Origin: Muribaculaceae bacterium Isolate-110 (HZI)
Lineage (GTDB): Bacteria; Bacteroidota; Bacteroidia; Bacteroidales; Muribaculaceae
Assembly (NCBI GenBank): GCA_003762875.1
Contig: RIBL01000004.1
Coordinates: 1-64,000 of the forward strand
Length of the DNA stretch: 64,000 nucleotides
Direction: 5' to 3'
The notes below the pieces were generated by a model. That model searched no databases, had not been told where the DNA came from, and saw only the letters and a list, made by a program, of their open reading frames with translations. A program made the position numbers and the translations under genes. Below, in pieces: positions 62,680 to 64,000 of the stretch. Position 1 is the stretch's first letter, and each line of letters begins with the position of its first letter.

Positions 62680-62686
62680 CCAGGCA

Positions 62687-62762
62687 AGAGAGAGTTTTTT
62701 ACTCAGCCCGGCTGACGGTCATGAGCAGTTTTGCCGGCTGGCTCTCTCCGGAGGGCAAGAGA
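62687..62762 (+). promoter_or_regulatory. Structured leader of ribE with two competing helices
   Basis: GAGAGAG (62688-62694) can pair with CTCTCTC (62742-62748), supported by AGCCCGGC (62705-62712) with GCCGGCT (62733-62739). The TCTCT (62743-62747) can instead pair with AGAGA (62758-62762). The conserved FMN-riboswitch segments are absent. Confidence 0.45.
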
Positions 62763-62809
62763 TATATAACTGAATTTCAATCAATCATATAACAAACAAC
62801 AGAATACAT

Positions 62810-63412
62810 ATGTTTTCAGGAATAGTAGAAGAAGCCGCCCGCGTGGTGGATGTTGTGAGCCGTGACGGCAATATAGACCTTAAAGTGGCATGCTCGTTTG
62901 CCAATGAGCTTCGCATCGACCAGAGCGTGGCCCACAACGGTGTGTGTCTGACAGTGGTAGACCTCCCCGGCGACGGGACTTATACCGTCACTGCCATACA
63001 GGAGACTCTCGACCGCAGCAACCTCGGCCTGCTGCGTCCGGGCGACCGCGTGAATCTCGAGCGGTCGATGCTTATGAACGGACGCCTCGACGGCCATATC
63101 GTGCAGGGCCATGTCGACACCACAGCCGTGTGTGAGAGCGTGGAGGATGTCGAGGGCAGCAAATACTTCAAATTTACCTATGAGGTGAGCCGCGAGATGG
63201 CCCGCCAGGGCTATATGACCGTCGAGAAAGGCTCGGTGACGGTCAACGGCGTGAGCCTCACGGTGTGTGACTCGACCCCGACATCGTTTCGTGTAGCTAT
63301 AATCCCCTACACCTTCGAGCATACCAACTTCAACGCCATCGTGCCGGGGACAAGAGTCAATCTCGAGTTTGACATCATCGGCAAGTATCTCGCCCGTCTG
63401 GCTTCGCTGTAA
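62810..63412 (+). CDS. ribE: Riboflavin synthase alpha subunit
   Basis: It dismutates 6,7-dimethyl-8-ribityllumazine to riboflavin. The 200-residue protein consists of two tandem lumazine-binding barrels: residues 1-96 start MFSGIVEEAARVVDVV with SVAHNGVCLTVV, and 97-195 have DGHIVQGHVDTTAVCESVED and SVTVNGVSLTVCD. The phenylalanine after Met1 is the usual active-site residue. It has a leader of about 125 nt. Confidence 0.97.
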   Translation: MFSGIVEEAARVVDVVSRDGNIDLKVACSFANELRIDQSVAHNGVCLTVVDLPGDGTYTVTAIQETLDRSNLGLLRPGDRVNLERSMLMNGRLDGHIVQGHVDTTAVCESVEDVEGSKYFKFTYEVSREMARQGYMTVEKGSVTVNGVSLTVCDSTPTSFRVAIIPYTFEHTNFNAIVPGTRVNLEFDIIGKYLARLASL

Positions 63413-63514
63413 ATAAAGCGGGAAAAATCGTGCCCTCGTGTGTCTTATTTCACACATTTACATAAACTTTTGGGTATAATTGCAATAAAATTCGTATATT
63501 TGCACCTCACAACC

Positions 63515-63538
63515 GACGGGGTGTGGAGCGTCCCCGTC
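63515..63538 (+). promoter_or_regulatory. Hairpin in the secDF leader
   Basis: GACGGGG (63515-63521) and CCCCGTC (63532-63538) form a 7-bp stem in the roughly 85-nt leader after the TATATTTG -7 box at 63495-63502. Confidence 0.5.
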
Positions 63539-63594
63539 ATGTCAAACCGAAAAATTCAAATACTTAAATCACTTTAATACACTACTTTAACACA

Positions 63595-64000
63595 ATGCAA
63601 AGCAAAGGATCTTTGGGAAGTGTTGTTGCCGGTGTGATAGCCATCTTCATGGTGCTCATCTGCCTCTTCTACCTTTCTTTCACCGTGGTGACCAACCACT
63701 GGGAGGGCAAGGCCGAGGAATATGCAGCCACCGAGGCAGCCAAGGACAACAACTCTCCGGAAACTAAACGTAAAGCCTATAGCGAGTACATCAAGAACAT
63801 CGCTAACGAAAAAGTTTATCTCGGCTACACTTTCAACGAAGTACAGAAACTCGCCGTAGGCCTCGGTCTCGACCTCAAGGGCGGTATGAACGTGACACTT
63901 CAGGTTTCCGTTCCCGACATCCTCCGCTCGATGGCCAACTCGGAAGGCAACCCCTACTTCAACACCGCCATCGCCAACGCCGACTCGGTAGCCCGCGTCA
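63595..64000 (+). CDS. secDF: Protein translocase SecDF, N-terminal part (cut by window end)
   Basis: The frame opens at ATG 63595 and stays open to the end of the window (135 codons). The first membrane helix is at about 9-33 (VVAGVIAIFMVLICLFYLSFTVV). A periplasmic region follows with the SecD D1 motif GLDLKGGMNVTLQVSVPDI. In Bacteroidota secD and secF are usually fused in one gene, which cannot be checked here. SecDF helps pull exported proteins through SecYEG using the proton gradient. Confidence 0.93.
   Translation, partial: MQSKGSLGSVVAGVIAIFMVLICLFYLSFTVVTNHWEGKAEEYAATEAAKDNNSPETKRKAYSEYIKNIANEKVYLGYTFNEVQKLAVGLGLDLKGGMNVTLQVSVPDILRSMANSEGNPYFNTAIANADSVARV

Noticed and set aside
62680-62809. 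FMN riboswitch before ribE
   Set aside because: The conserved RFN segments are not found, only an unrelated hairpin set.

Overview
The window is a stretch of Bacteroidota chromosome, most likely order Bacteroidales and plausibly Muribaculaceae (the family is an inference). The evidence is many Bacteroidota promoters (TTTG, 19-21 bases, TAnnTTTG), almost no Shine-Dalgarno signals, a SusC/SusD pair, lipoboxes followed by acidic residues, and Bacteroidota-restricted families (DUF4294, DUF4421, DUF5723, two-domain RNase HI). Coding density is high and GC is high for the order.

Layout. 0.2-8 kb: a glycan-uptake cluster with SusC, SusD and a beta-helix surface lipoprotein. 8.2-8.9 kb: an AT-richer two-gene cassette of unknown function behind a consensus promoter. 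9-14.8 kb: housekeeping genes (cinA, tsaD, an OmpA-like lipoprotein, a helical-repeat protein, a peptide transporter). 14.9-18.2 kb: a TonB-dependent receptor and a lipoprotein, then a probable small RNA. 18.5-23.8 kb: nadB, a DUF4294 protein, a REP-palindrome array, an unidentified structured RNA on the minus strand, rsmA and mgtE. 24.6-30 kb: carbohydrate enzymes (GH3 with PA14, GH28) around a Crp/Fnr regulator. 30.1-33.3 kb: a lipoprotein paired with a DUF5723 outer-membrane protein. 33.7-37.4 kb: a GlmU-like protein, an aminotransferase and a U32 protein. 37.5-41.6 kb: parE, coaD and an S41 protease. 41.7-44.0 kb: a padR-pspC-DUF2807 envelope-stress type operon on the minus strand. 44.2-50.1 kb: DUF4421, menA, HIT, greA, then aroK, an alanine-dehydrogenase-like gene and rnhA. 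50.2-54.9 kb: a choloylglycine-hydrolase family enzyme, a glycosyltransferase, two tandem identical tRNA-Asn genes and a second S41 protease. 54.9-64 kb: mfd, comM, a REP-associated tyrosine transposase (RAYT) with an extra C-terminal domain, a WYL regulator, a cobalamin adenosyltransferase, ribE and the start of secDF.

Unusual points. A RAYT gene lies next to two inverted copies of the palindrome that also forms a tandem array 39 kb away and is scattered between genes, so the window holds both sides of a transposase/REP system. A roughly 310-nt structured RNA candidate precedes rsmA. The plus strand changes sharply from C-rich to G-rich near 37.4 kb whichever way genes point, as expected at a replication origin or a rearrangement join. 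Several gene ends carry long inverted repeats, one of which copies the last 13 or so codons of rnhA in inverted form. Four genes have their start codon 4-5 bases after the -7 box, suggesting leaderless mRNAs.
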